Shown in pieces: positions 1-7,345 of a stretch of 21,046 nt of DNA (the first letter of the stretch is position 1; every line of letters starts with the position of its first letter). Origin of the DNA: JBDSTZ01 sp039927975 (GTDB lineage: Bacteria > Pseudomonadota > Gammaproteobacteria > Burkholderiales > Burkholderiaceae_D); the NCBI GenBank assembly GCA_039927975.1, contig JBDSTZ010000438.1:1-21046 (forward strand), in the 5' to 3' direction. The notes beneath the pieces were generated by a model. It did no database searches. It was not told the DNA's origin and saw only the letters and a list, made by a program, of their open reading frames with translations. A program made the position numbers and the translations under genes.

Positions 1-5
1 TCTGC

Positions 6-34
6 GACGGCAGCGCGCCCGCGTTGCCGTCTTT
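6..34 (+). terminator. Hairpin upstream of rho, probable terminator of preceding gene
   Basis: GACGGCA at 6-12 pairs with TGCCGTC at 25-31. Inner GC pairs and one G-T wobble extend the stem to about 11 bp around a GCCC loop. Only TTT follows, so the U-tract is weak. In many betaproteobacteria trxA precedes rho. That gene would lie off the left edge, so this is probably its terminator or part of the rho leader. Confidence 0.45.
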
Positions 35-69
35 GACTAACCCACGCTGTTCCCTCCCCTACCTTTACT

Positions 70-82
70 TCCCGTCACGGGA
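70..82 (+). promoter_or_regulatory. Inverted repeat overlapping the rho ribosome-binding site
   Basis: TCCCGTCACGGGA is a perfect inverted repeat about a central C. As RNA it can form a 5-bp stem with a TCA loop that hides the GGGA Shine-Dalgarno element at 79-82, seven bases before the rho ATG. A regulatory role is inferred only from its position. Confidence 0.35.
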
Positions 83-89
83 CTCAAAC

Positions 90-1352
90 ATGCATCTATC
101 TGAACTGAAGGCAATGCACGTCTCCGCACTCCTGGAGATGGCCATCGGCCTCGACATCGACAACGCAGCCCGCCTGCGCAAACAAGAACTGATGTTCGCG
201 ATCCTGAAAAAGCGCGCGAAATCAGGCGAACAGATTTTCGGCGACGGCGCCCTTGAAGTGCTGCCGGACGGCTTCGGCTTCCTGCGCTCGCCCGACGCCA
301 GCTACATGGCGTCGACCGACGATATTTACATTTCCCCTTCGCAGATCCGGCGCTTCAACCTGCACACCGGCGACTCGATCGAAGGCGAAGTGCGCACCCC
401 CAAAGACGGCGAGCGCTATTTCGCGCTGGTCAAGGTCGACAAGGTCAACGGCGAATCGCCGGAAGCGTCCAAGCACCGCATCCTGTTCGAGAACCTGACC
501 CCGCTGCACCCGAACGAACCGCTCAAGCTTGAGCGTGAAATGATGGGCCAGGAGAATATCACCGGCCGCATCATCGACCTGATCGCGCCGATCGGCAAAG
601 GCCAGCGCGGCCTGCTGGTGGCCTCGCCGAAGTCCGGCAAATCGGTGATCCTGCAGCACATCGCGCACGCGATCACCGCCAACCATCCCGACTGCACCCT
701 GATCGTGCTGCTGATCGACGAGCGGCCAGAGGAAGTGACCGAGATGCAGCGTTCGGTGCGCGGCGAAGTGGTCGCCTCGACCTTCGACGAGCCGGCCACG
801 CGCCACGTGCAGGTCGCCGAGATGGTGCTCGAAAAAGCCAAGCGGCTGGTTGAAATGAAGAAGGATGTGATCATCCTGCTCGACTCGATCACCCGCCTGG
901 CGCGCGCCTACAACACCGTGATCCCGGCCTCGGGCAAGGTGCTCACCGGCGGTGTGGACGCCAACGCGCTGCAACGGCCGAAGCGCTTCTTCGGCGCCGC
1001 CCGCAACATCGAGGAAGGCGGTTCGCTGACCATCATCGCGACCGCGCTGATCGAAACCGGTTCGCGCATGGACGACGTGATCTTCGAGGAATTCAAGGGC
1101 ACCGGCAATATGGAAGTCCACCTTGAGCGCCGCCTGGCCGAGAAGCGTGTCTACCCGGCGATCAACCTGAACAAATCGGGCACCCGCCGCGAGGAACTGC
1201 TGATCAAGCCGGACCAGCTGCAGAAGATCTGGATCCTGCGCAAGCTGCTGTACTCGATGGACGAGATCGAAGCGATGGAGTTCATCCTCGACAAGATGAA
1301 GGCGACGAAGAACAACAACGAGTTCTTCGACATGATGCGGCGCGGCGGCTAA
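90..1352 (+). CDS. rho: Transcription termination factor Rho
   Basis: This is the hexameric RNA-dependent ATPase that terminates transcription in the cytoplasm. The ATG at 90 gives 420 residues beginning MHLSELKAMHV, the usual Rho start and length. GGGA at 79-82 is a suitably spaced ribosome site. An upstream in-frame start at 24 would add 22 unrelated residues and is rejected. Visible parts are the N-terminal helical domain (1-47), the cold-shock RNA-binding fold with DGFGFLRSP (60-68), the P-loop SPKSGKS (179-185), the Walker B strand ending ILLD (262-265) and the secondary RNA-site region with GTGNMEVHLERRLAEKR (337-353). The P-loop has Ser where E. coli has Pro, Ala and Thr, a conservative change. 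A canonical intrinsic terminator follows at 1378. The next gene is not the usual rpmE but a small repeat protein. Confidence 0.98.
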   Translation: MHLSELKAMHVSALLEMAIGLDIDNAARLRKQELMFAILKKRAKSGEQIFGDGALEVLPDGFGFLRSPDASYMASTDDIYISPSQIRRFNLHTGDSIEGEVRTPKDGERYFALVKVDKVNGESPEASKHRILFENLTPLHPNEPLKLEREMMGQENITGRIIDLIAPIGKGQRGLLVASPKSGKSVILQHIAHAITANHPDCTLIVLLIDERPEEVTEMQRSVRGEVVASTFDEPATRHVQVAEMVLEKAKRLVEMKKDVIILLDSITRLARAYNTVIPASGKVLTGGVDANALQRPKRFFGAARNIEEGGSLTIIATALIETGSRMDDVIFEEFKGTGNMEVHLERRLAEKRVYPAINLNKSGTRREELLIKPDQLQKIWILRKLLYSMDEIEAMEFILDKMKATKNNNEFFDMMRRGG

Positions 1353-1377
1353 GGCCGGGCATTGCGCGCATCGCAGG

Positions 1378-1402
1378 GGACAGCTTCGGCTGTCCTTTTT
1401 TT
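1378..1402 (+). terminator. Intrinsic terminator after rho
   Basis: GGACAGC (1378-1384) pairs with GCTGTCC (1389-1395) around a TTCG tetraloop, followed directly by seven T. This is a textbook rho-independent terminator, 26 bases after the rho stop. Confidence 0.93.
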
Positions 1403-1464
1403 ATGGGCGCACGATAGGGGGATATCAAGCGCCACGCCGGAGATTGGACGATCATGTTGCGAAC

Positions 1465-1470
1465 AGGAGG
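1465..1470 (+). promoter_or_regulatory. Shine-Dalgarno site fixing the start of the repeat protein
   Basis: AGGAGG stands 12 bases before the ATG at 1483. The only upstream in-frame start, TTG at 1444, has no comparable site, so the ATG at 1483 is preferred. Confidence 0.6.
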
Positions 1471-1482
1471 TTCGAGATCGCC

Positions 1483-1962
1483 ATGGGAAACAATACGGAA
1501 TTGCCACCGGCCTACGACCGTGAAACCGATCGCCGTCTGACCGTGCTGGAGACCCGCTTCGATACGATTTTGCCAACACTGGCAACGAAAGCGGATGTTG
1601 CCGAGCTGCGCGCGGCGATGGCTTCCATGGACGCCAACCTGCGCGCGGAGATTGCTGCCAGTAGAGCCGAACAGCGCGGGGAGATTGCTGCCAGTAGAGC
1701 GGAACAGCGCGTGGACATTGCGTCGATGGGCGCTGAACTGCGCGTGGACATTGCGTCGATGGGCGCTGAACTGCGCGCGGAGATTGCTGCCAATAGAGCC
1801 GAACAGCGCGAGGAGATGCACACGCAGATCGCCGAGGTGTTGACGAAAGCGAGCAAATTCGAAGCGAAAATGGCGCGCTGGATGCTCGGCGTGATCATCA
1901 GCTTGTTCGCCAGTCAGGCGATGACGGTGTTCGCCGTGGTGACAATCCTTCGCCCCCACTGA
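1483..1962 (+). CDS. Membrane-anchored coiled-coil protein with 11-residue repeats
   Basis: I do not recognise a named family. The protein has 159 residues from the ATG at 1483. A charged N-terminus leads into a long helix containing TKADVAELR, a phrase common in coiled-coil membrane proteins. Then come near-identical 11-residue units of two types, EIAASRAEQR and DIASMGAELR. A C-terminal hydrophobic segment (WMLGVIISLFASQAMTVFAVV, around 130-150) should anchor it in the membrane and leave the coiled coil in the cytoplasm. The repeat codons include AGA, AGT and AAT, less GC-rich than the neighbours, which suggests recent repeat growth or transfer. The gene stands alone between the rho terminator and the rpmE promoter. 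Its expression signals are weak apart from the AGGAGG. It could be a tethering or structural protein, but no function is assigned. Confidence 0.75.
   Translation: MGNNTELPPAYDRETDRRLTVLETRFDTILPTLATKADVAELRAAMASMDANLRAEIAASRAEQRGEIAASRAEQRVDIASMGAELRVDIASMGAELRAEIAANRAEQREEMHTQIAEVLTKASKFEAKMARWMLGVIISLFASQAMTVFAVVTILRPH
1612..1809 (+). repeat. In-frame 33-bp tandem repeat array
   Basis: There are five clear 33-bp units: 1645-1677, 1678-1710, 1711-1743, 1744-1776 and 1777-1809. A degenerate unit precedes them at 1612-1644. The units at 1711 and 1744 are identical. Those at 1645, 1678 and 1777 differ by only a few bases. The order is A-A-B-B-A, so local duplications produced it. The period keeps frame and encodes 11 residues, one hendecad coiled-coil repeat. 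Confidence 0.93.
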
Positions 1963-1970
1963 AGCATTAC

Positions 1971-2000
1971 TTGCCGCGCCCCCACAAACGGCTGTATAAT
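1971..2000 (+). promoter_or_regulatory. Promoter of rpmE
   Basis: TTGCCG (1971-1976) and a perfect TATAAT (1995-2000) are separated by 18 bp. Transcription would begin near 2007, giving a leader of about 100 bases before the bL31 ATG. This places rpmE under its own promoter, independent of rho. Confidence 0.8.
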
Positions 2001-2108
2001 CGCCGGTTGCAGTATTTAACCCACTGGCAAGTGATCAGTAATCGGGTCAAGAAGCAGGAATGACCGACGAAGTGCTGTTTGGCTACCTAAACTATCCAAG
2101 GCAAAACC

Positions 2109-2378
2109 ATGAAGACCGATATCCATCCAGATTACCGCGAAGTTGTGTTCCACGATCTGTCGTGCGACTTCAAATTCGTTACCCGTTCGACCATCCAGAC
2201 CCGCGAAAAAATCGAACACGAAGGTAAGCAATACCCACTCGTGAAGATCGAGGTGTCGGCTGAATCGCACCCGTTCTACACCGGCAAGCACAAGATCGTC
2301 GACACCGCCGGCCGCGTCGAGAAATTCCGCCAGAAATTCGGCGCAGTCGGTTCCAAGACTGCCGTCGCCAACGGCTAA
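2109..2378 (+). CDS. rpmE2: 50S ribosomal protein bL31, type B (zinc-free)
   Basis: The product is the large-subunit ribosomal protein bL31 (89 residues). It begins MKTDIHPDYREVVFHD and contains SHPFYTGK and a C-terminal RVEKFRQKFG, all typical of the type B paralogue. The CxxC zinc ligands of type A are absent; only one Cys (in LSCDF) remains. Type B proteins commonly replace the zinc form under zinc shortage. Here it lies in the usual post-rho position and has a strong promoter, so it may be the main copy. AAGG at 2098-2101 is a modest ribosome site. A strong terminator follows at 2408. Confidence 0.96.
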   Translation: MKTDIHPDYREVVFHDLSCDFKFVTRSTIQTREKIEHEGKQYPLVKIEVSAESHPFYTGKHKIVDTAGRVEKFRQKFGAVGSKTAVANG

Positions 2379-2407
2379 GGTTTCTCCGCCCCCGGGCGTG
2401 TCCCGCC

Positions 2408-2436
2408 AAAAAAAGCAGCCCCGGCTGCTTTTTTTT
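2408..2436 (+). terminator. Intrinsic terminator after rpmE
   Basis: AGCAGC (2414-2419) pairs with GCTGCT (2424-2429) around CCCG, flanked by A and T runs that extend the stem. Eight T follow, and the A run would let it also act on the opposite strand. Confidence 0.92.
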
Positions 2437-2491
2437 CGCGGATACTACGCACTGTCGCCATTTCGGGCCTGCCCGTGAGCCAAGTTTATTG

Positions 2492-4237
2492 ATGAAGCCA
2501 GTCCGCCTTCCCGCCGCCGCCACCCTCGCCCTGCCCCGCTGGGCCCTGTTCGGGCTCGGCCTGCTTTACATCCTGCCCGGCCTGATCGGGCGCGACCTGT
2601 GGAAGGACGACGGCGACGCCGCCAGTTTCGGCATCATGTGGACCATGGCGCACGGCACGATCAACGATTGGCTGCTGCCCAATGTCGCCGGCTTGCCGGC
2701 CGCAGACGAGGGCCCGCTGGCGTTCTGGCTGGGCGCCGTCTGCATCAAGCTGTTCGGCTGGCTGCTGGGCGACGTGCTGGCCGCGCGCGTGTCGACCATC
2801 GGCATTTTTGTTACCGGCACGCTGTCGCTGTGGTACACCGCCTTCCACCTGGGCCGGCGGCCCGAGGCGCAACCGCTGCGGCTGGCCTTTGGCGGCCAAC
2901 CCGAGCCGAGCGATTATGGCCGCACCCTGGCCGACGCCGCCGTGCTGATCTACCTCGGCTGCCTCGGCTTGCTGCTGCACAGCCACGAAACCCTGGCCGC
3001 CACCTTGCAGGGCGCGCTGCTGGCCTATTTTCTCTACCGCGCGGTACGCTACGTCGAACTGCCGGGCATTCGCAACGCCGTGCTGACCGGCCTGGCGCTC
3101 GGCGCGCTGACGCTGGCGCGCGGCTGGATCACCCCGCTCACCCTGCTGCTGACCCTGCTGGTCGCCACGCGCTTCCTGGCGATGCCGCTGGGCCGCAGCG
3201 TGCGCGACGTGCTGGTGGCGGCGCTGACGGCCGGCCTGATCGCCCTGCTGTGGATCGGCCCCGCGCTGGCGCTGCGCCCTTACGGCTTGGCGCCGATCGA
3301 CGGCTGGATGGCGGCCAATTTGACCGAGACGGCCGGGCCCAGCTGGAATGGACTGAAAACCCTGCTGCGCTTCGGCTCGTGGTTCTTCTGGCCGGCCTGG
3401 CCGTTCGCCGCGTGGGCCGTGTACGCCTGGCGGCGCCAGAGCAATCTGCTGCATATCGTGCTGCCGCTGCTGTTCTTCGGCGCGCTCGTGCTGCTGACCC
3501 TGCTCGATCCGGCGCCGGACAAGGTCGACCTGCTCAAGCTGCTGCCGCCGCTGGCCATCATGGCCGCCTTCGGCCTGCCGGCGATGAAGCGCGGCACCAT
3601 CAACGCGATCGACTGGTTCTCGGTGATGGTGCTGACCATGATCGCGGTGTTTGTCTGGCTGGGCTGGCTGGCCACCCTGACCGGCTGGCCGGGCCAATTG
3701 GCGAAAAACGCGGCCCGCCAGGTGCCGGGATTCCATGGGGAATTCGGCGCAGTCGCCTTTGTGGTGGCGGCGCTGGCAACCGTTGGCTGGTTCCTGCTGG
3801 TGCGCTGGCGCATCTCGCGCCAGCCGGCCGTGCTCTGGCGCGCCGTGGTGCTGTCGTCGGGCGGCCTGATCCTGTTCTGGGTGCTGTTGACCACCTTGCT
3901 GATGCCGGGCCTGAACTACAGCAAGAGCTATCGCAGCGTGGCGCAACAAATCGCCGACCACGTGCCGGCTGGCGCCGGCTGCATCGACAGCAATGCCGGC
4001 GCCTCGCAGCGCGCCTCGTTCGCCTATTTCGGCGGCTTGCCGTTTGCCGGCGTCGGCGCCGGCGTCAATCAATGCAAGCTGTACCTGCTGCAGGACAGCG
4101 TGCGGCGCAAGGACGACGGCGTGGTACCGCAAACGAACCGGCGCATGCGCCTGGACCAGCAGTGGGAATTGCTGTGGGAAGGCCGGCGCCCCGCTGACCG
4201 CGACGAGCGCTACCGGCTGTACCGCGCGATCAAGTAG
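2492..4237 (+). CDS. GT-C fold membrane glycosyltransferase (ArnT/PMT-like)
   Basis: This polytopic inner-membrane protein has 581 residues from the ATG at 2492; a TTG lies immediately upstream at 2489. It has roughly a dozen hydrophobic helices. After the first helix comes a periplasmic loop with RDLWKDDGD (34-42), where GT-C enzymes of the ArnT and dolichyl-mannosyltransferase type place their catalytic acidic residues. Such enzymes move a sugar from a polyprenyl-phosphate carrier to a lipid or protein on the periplasmic side. The last 120 residues form a soluble domain (from KSYRSVAQQIADHVPAG), also typical. No ribosome site stands out. No lipid A or polymer genes are adjacent, so donor and acceptor are unknown. 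The family call is fairly sure, the exact role is not. Confidence 0.82.
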   Translation: MKPVRLPAAATLALPRWALFGLGLLYILPGLIGRDLWKDDGDAASFGIMWTMAHGTINDWLLPNVAGLPAADEGPLAFWLGAVCIKLFGWLLGDVLAARVSTIGIFVTGTLSLWYTAFHLGRRPEAQPLRLAFGGQPEPSDYGRTLADAAVLIYLGCLGLLLHSHETLAATLQGALLAYFLYRAVRYVELPGIRNAVLTGLALGALTLARGWITPLTLLLTLLVATRFLAMPLGRSVRDVLVAALTAGLIALLWIGPALALRPYGLAPIDGWMAANLTETAGPSWNGLKTLLRFGSWFFWPAWPFAAWAVYAWRRQSNLLHIVLPLLFFGALVLLTLLDPAPDKVDLLKLLPPLAIMAAFGLPAMKRGTINAIDWFSVMVLTMIAVFVWLGWLATLTGWPGQLAKNAARQVPGFHGEFGAVAFVVAALATVGWFLLVRWRISRQPAVLWRAVVLSSGGLILFWVLLTTLLMPGLNYSKSYRSVAQQIADHVPAGAGCIDSNAGASQRASFAYFGGLPFAGVGAGVNQCKLYLLQDSVRRKDDGVVPQTNRRMRLDQQWELLWEGRRPADRDERYRLYRAIK

Positions 4238-4500
4238 GGCCACATCCGCGTGCGCCAGGCGATGGCGCGCGGATGGTTCCATCAAAAGCGACGCAACACG
4301 CGCCGCGTCAATCTCCAGCGCGCTGCGCCACAAACCGGCGGCCGCGCTCCGCCGTTTCCTTCCCGTACGTCAACGTCGTGATGCCCGATCGCCTTGCGCT
4401 TAATTCAGGGCAAGGCGAGGCTTGAGCAAAATCAATTCAGGCCTGTCGAGCGCGTCCAGAATAACTAGGTCTTCAACGGCGTTATTTCCGGGAGCACATC
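4238..4500. other. Intergenic stretch with two hairpins and no gene
   Basis: This 263-bp gap has no convincing coding sequence. An imperfect hairpin at 4244-4274 (ATCCGCG with CGCGGAT) and an inverted repeat GCCTTGC/GCAAGGC at 4391-4397 and 4410-4416 are visible. Neither has a T tract. AATTCAGG occurs twice, at 4402 and 4434. No good promoter pair was found. Confidence 0.4.
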
Positions 4501-4971
4501 ATGAAGAGTGTCACACTTTCACAAGTCGTCCGGGCCCACGATCCCTACCGTTTTTTGTGCCCCATCCAGTCCTGGTCGCAATTCATGTCAGTCACCGTCA
4601 CGCTGGCGATCGGCCTGCCGCTGATCGCCATGCTGTTCATGATGCTCGACCCGACCGCGCCGCTGGCCTACATCGTGATTCCCGTCACCGTCGGCGGCCT
4701 CGTGCCGGTGTTCGCCGCCCTGCCCGCGCGCTTTGAAATCATCACCCGCTTCCAGGCCCAGCATTTCGCCCGCACGCTCGACGAGACGCTGGTCGCGCTG
4801 GGCTACGCACCGCGCGCCGGCGGCCCGGGCGCGGCACGCCACTACGCCCGCCAGTCGCGCTTTCTGCGCTGGAAGGAAAATGAAATCGCCATCACCGTCA
4901 GCGAGCACGCGATCGCCATCAGCGGCCCCATCTTCACGCTGCGGCTCCTGCAGCAGCGCCTGGCAGCCTGA
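4501..4971 (+). CDS. Two-helix inner-membrane protein of unknown function
   Basis: I do not recognise a named family. The product has 156 residues. A short polar N-terminus is followed by two hydrophobic helices (about 30-49 and 54-75) and a soluble C-terminal part of some 80 residues with alternating beta-type segments (FLRWKENEIAITV, AIAISGPIFTLRLL). The layout resembles small bacterial membrane proteins with a PH-like cytoplasmic domain, but that is only a guess. GGGAG at 4490-4494 gives a good ribosome site for the ATG. The gene is probably transcribed alone or with the upstream glycosyltransferase, and it ends at a bidirectional terminator shared with the convergent permease gene. Confidence 0.75.
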   Translation: MKSVTLSQVVRAHDPYRFLCPIQSWSQFMSVTVTLAIGLPLIAMLFMMLDPTAPLAYIVIPVTVGGLVPVFAALPARFEIITRFQAQHFARTLDETLVALGYAPRAGGPGAARHYARQSRFLRWKENEIAITVSEHAIAISGPIFTLRLLQQRLAA

Positions 4972-4997
4972 ATCCTTCGGCGCCAGCGTCATCCAGC

Positions 4998-5024
4998 AAA
5001 AAGGGAGCCTCGGCTCCCTTTTTT
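4998..5024. terminator. Bidirectional terminator between convergent genes
   Basis: GGGAGCC (5003-5009) pairs with GGCTCCC (5012-5018), with five A before and six T after. It can stop transcription from both the plus-strand gene ending at 4971 and the minus-strand permease gene ending at 5047. Confidence 0.9.
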
Positions 5025-5046
5025 GTTTCTGCACCGCCGGAAAGCG

Positions 5047-7011
5047 CTACACCTTCATCGGCAGGATCACCATCTGCAAGCCTTCCAGGTGCAGGCGACG
5101 CTGCACCGCCAGCGCGGCCTGGTTGTGCAGCAGGCGCGTCATCCAGTTGTCGGTGGAAAAAATCAGCTTGCTGGTGAAGAAGATCGAGTTCGGGAACTCG
5201 CCATTGATTTCCTCGCACATGCTGGTGATCTCGTCGACCGCGTCGGTGCCGAACCCGATGTACGACGAGGCCGCCATGCCATGGCTCTGGCAGAAATCGA
5301 CAAAGAACTCCAGCGTCTCCTCGGCGTCGTGGCGGATTTTTTCGAGGGCGCCCTCGCCGCCGTAGGCGTGCGCGTCGACCGTGCGCGCATTGACGAACAG
5401 GAAGTTCTTGAAGTGGCCCGGAAACATTCTGAGCACCCACAGCAAGGCGTGCAAGCCGCCGCCGCGCGAGGTGCCGACAATGAACACGGCGGTCTGCGCT
5501 TCGCGGTCCGGTTCGATGGTGGTGCTCACGCTGCCGAAAGGCTGGCTGGCGAATACCTGGTCGACCTCGTGGATGGCGTGCTTGGTCTCGCGGTAATGGT
5601 TGCGAATGAGGACGCACAAGCCGGCAATCGCGGCGATGATCGCGACCGAGGCCCAGCCGCCTTCGGTGAAGCGTTCGACCAGCAGGATCGCCAGGATGCC
5701 GGCGCAGATGACGAAGCCGAGCAGCGACAGGAGGAAGCGGCGCAGCCAGTGCATGCCCGGCTGCTTGCGGCTTTGCCACCAGTACAGGCACAGGCCGAAC
5801 AGGGAAATGGCGAAGGTCAGGAACACCGAAATCGAATACAGCACGACCAGCAGGGTGACCTTGCCGCCGGTCCAGAACAGGATCGCCAGCGCCGCGATGC
5901 CGAGCACGAGGATGCCGTTCTGGGTCACCAACCGGGTCGACAGGTAGCGGAATTTGTGCGGCACCCAGGAGTCCGACGCCATGTTCGACAGCACCGACGG
6001 GCCGCCGAGAAAGCCGGTGTTGGCGGCCACGAACAGCAGGCCGGCCTCGAAGGCGAGCACGATCACCAGCAGGATCTGGTTAAGCATCGGGCCGCCGATG
6101 CCGGTGCTTTCGATGATCAGCCGGAAGGTTGAGGCGTTGAGGGTTTCGCCGGGGACCGGCTTGGCATCCCACAACAGATACAGCAGGATGATGCCGCCGG
6201 CGGTGAAGGCCAGCGAGAGCGCCATGTACAGCATCGTCATCTTGCCGGTGCGCACGCGCGGCTCGGCCAGCAGGTTGACGTTGTTCGACACCGCCTCGAG
6301 ACCGGTGTAGGTACCGCCGCCCTGCGAGTACGCCAGCAGCAGCATGCCGGCGACACCGGTCCAGCCGATGCCGCGCGCCAGTTCGCCGGTCTCGGCAAGG
6401 GTGGCCGGCAGCAGGGCCGGAAGATGCGAGGCGTGGGCGAAGATGCCGTAGACGATCAGCACCAGGTGGGTCGCCACGAAGCCGAGGAAAATCGGCAGCA
6501 GGATCTGGATCGCTTCCTTCAAGCCGCGCAGATTCATCACGATCAGCAGGCCGATGAAGAAGGCTTCGGCGGACAACTTGTAGGGCTGAAAGCCGATCGG
6601 CAGGAAGGAGGCGAGCGCATCGACGCCGGAGGCGACCGAAATGGCGATCGTCAGCACATAGTCGAGGATCAGCGCGCAGCCCGACACCAGGCCGAGGTAG
6701 GGGCCAACCAGCTTGGTGGCGACGCGGTAGCCGCCGCCGCCGGTGGGAAACAGTTCGATCACCTGGTTGTAGGCGAGCGCGATGACGAAGACCGTCACCG
6801 CGGTGGCGATCGCCATGTACAGGCCGAGGTGGGTGTGGACGCCGAGCGCGCGGAAGGTTTCCTCCGGCCCGTAAGCGGAGGATGAGAGGCCGTCGGCGCC
6901 CAGTCCGACCCAGGCGAGGAAGGCGACCAGCGCCATCGAATGCCGCGTCTCGCTCTTCATCGGGTCGAGCGGCCTGCCGAGGATGATCTCTCGAATTTTC
7001 CTGTTATTCAT
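5047..7011 (-). CDS. APC-superfamily permease, KimA/YdaO-like
   Basis: This integral membrane transporter has 654 residues from the ATG at 7011 (MNNRKIREIILGRP). About 12-14 hydrophobic helices occupy residues 25-470. The first carries GADGLSSSAYGPEE (38-51), the unwound-helix binding motif of the KimA-like branch of the amino acid-polyamine-cation superfamily. KimA itself imports potassium with protons, and other relatives move amino acids, so the substrate is not certain. Residues 470-654 form a soluble domain with GTSRGGG and RLLHNQAALAVQRRL, which looks like the alpha/beta cytoplasmic domain of KimA relatives. A longer reading frame runs upstream through the tRNA, but that part is a tRNA shadow. 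The ribosome site is weak and another start at 7072 is possible. A TATCAT box (plus strand 7055-7060) could be its -10. Confidence 0.85.
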   Translation of the reverse strand: MNNRKIREIILGRPLDPMKSETRHSMALVAFLAWVGLGADGLSSSAYGPEETFRALGVHTHLGLYMAIATAVTVFVIALAYNQVIELFPTGGGGYRVATKLVGPYLGLVSGCALILDYVLTIAISVASGVDALASFLPIGFQPYKLSAEAFFIGLLIVMNLRGLKEAIQILLPIFLGFVATHLVLIVYGIFAHASHLPALLPATLAETGELARGIGWTGVAGMLLLAYSQGGGTYTGLEAVSNNVNLLAEPRVRTGKMTMLYMALSLAFTAGGIILLYLLWDAKPVPGETLNASTFRLIIESTGIGGPMLNQILLVIVLAFEAGLLFVAANTGFLGGPSVLSNMASDSWVPHKFRYLSTRLVTQNGILVLGIAALAILFWTGGKVTLLVVLYSISVFLTFAISLFGLCLYWWQSRKQPGMHWLRRFLLSLLGFVICAGILAILLVERFTEGGWASVAIIAAIAGLCVLIRNHYRETKHAIHEVDQVFASQPFGSVSTTIEPDREAQTAVFIVGTSRGGGLHALLWVLRMFPGHFKNFLFVNARTVDAHAYGGEGALEKIRHDAEETLEFFVDFCQSHGMAASSYIGFGTDAVDEITSMCEEINGEFPNSIFFTSKLIFSTDNWMTRLLHNQAALAVQRRLHLEGLQMVILPMKV

Positions 7012-7110
7012 GTTGCATGCCGGTTCGCGCCGGCCAGAGCCTTGGTCAGACGTGATGATACGCTGAACCATGCTGTTGAACATCAAGCAAGGGGCGCGCG
7101 GCCGAAAGTA

Positions 7111-7139
7111 TTGCCGGATGCTGGTAAATCGGCGATAAT
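7111..7139 (+). promoter_or_regulatory. Promoter of tRNA-Leu
   Basis: TTGCCG (7111-7116) and GATAAT (7134-7139) are exactly 17 bp apart. The expected transcription start is a few bases before the tRNA at 7152. The -35 box matches that of rpmE. Confidence 0.8.
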
Positions 7140-7151
7140 GCGGCTCGCGTT

Positions 7152-7238
7152 GCCGGGATGGCGGAATAGGTAGACGCACGGGACTCAAAATCCCGCGCTG
7201 GAAACAGCGTGCCGGTTCGATTCCGGCTCCCGGCACCA
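7152..7238 (+). tRNA. tRNA-Leu (anticodon CAA)
   Basis: The acceptor stem GCCGGGA (7152-7158) pairs with TCCCGGC (7228-7234), followed by A and an encoded CCA. The anticodon stem CGGGA/TCCCG encloses the loop CTCAAAA, with anticodon CAA at 7186-7188 reading UUG. The long variable arm CGCTG-GAAA-CAGCG (7196-7209) marks a class II tRNA, and GGTTCGATTCC is the T arm. Length is 87 nt. It has its own promoter and terminator. Confidence 0.97.
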
Positions 7239-7270
7239 AAACGCAGCAACTGATGTCCAAGGACACCCCG

Positions 7271-7301
7271 AACCCGACTTCGATGGAAGATCGGGTTTTT
7301 T
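7271..7301 (+). terminator. Intrinsic terminator after tRNA-Leu
   Basis: AACCCGA (7271-7277) and CTTC (7278-7281) pair with GAAG (7286-7289) and TCGGGTT (7291-7297), with one bulged A and a GATG loop. A run of T through 7301 follows. Confidence 0.88.
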
Positions 7302-7345
7302 GTTGCTTGGCAATTTACGCCGGCACTCGCTGTCGCCATTCCTGG

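Noticed and set aside
2060..2230. Short leader peptide frame starting before rpmE and overlapping it
   Set aside because: The ribosome site GGAA touches the ATG, the peptide runs out of frame into the bL31 gene and has no attenuator-like content.
2486..4333. Long minus-strand open frame of 615 codons opposite the membrane glycosyltransferase
   Set aside because: Its translation is Gln/Gly/Arg/His-rich low complexity, as expected from the antisense of a GC-rich hydrophobic gene. The plus-strand product has clear membrane helices.
7152..7240. tRNA-Leu as an integration site for a mobile element
   Set aside because: No integrase, no repeat of the tRNA 3' end and no change of gene type are visible in the window.
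7012..7266. N-terminal extension of the permease frame through the tRNA (MSLDISCCVLVPGAG...)
   Set aside because: It is the antisense translation of tRNA-Leu and its leader. The GAGIEPARCF phrase is the well-known tRNA-Leu shadow, so the permease start is placed at 7011.
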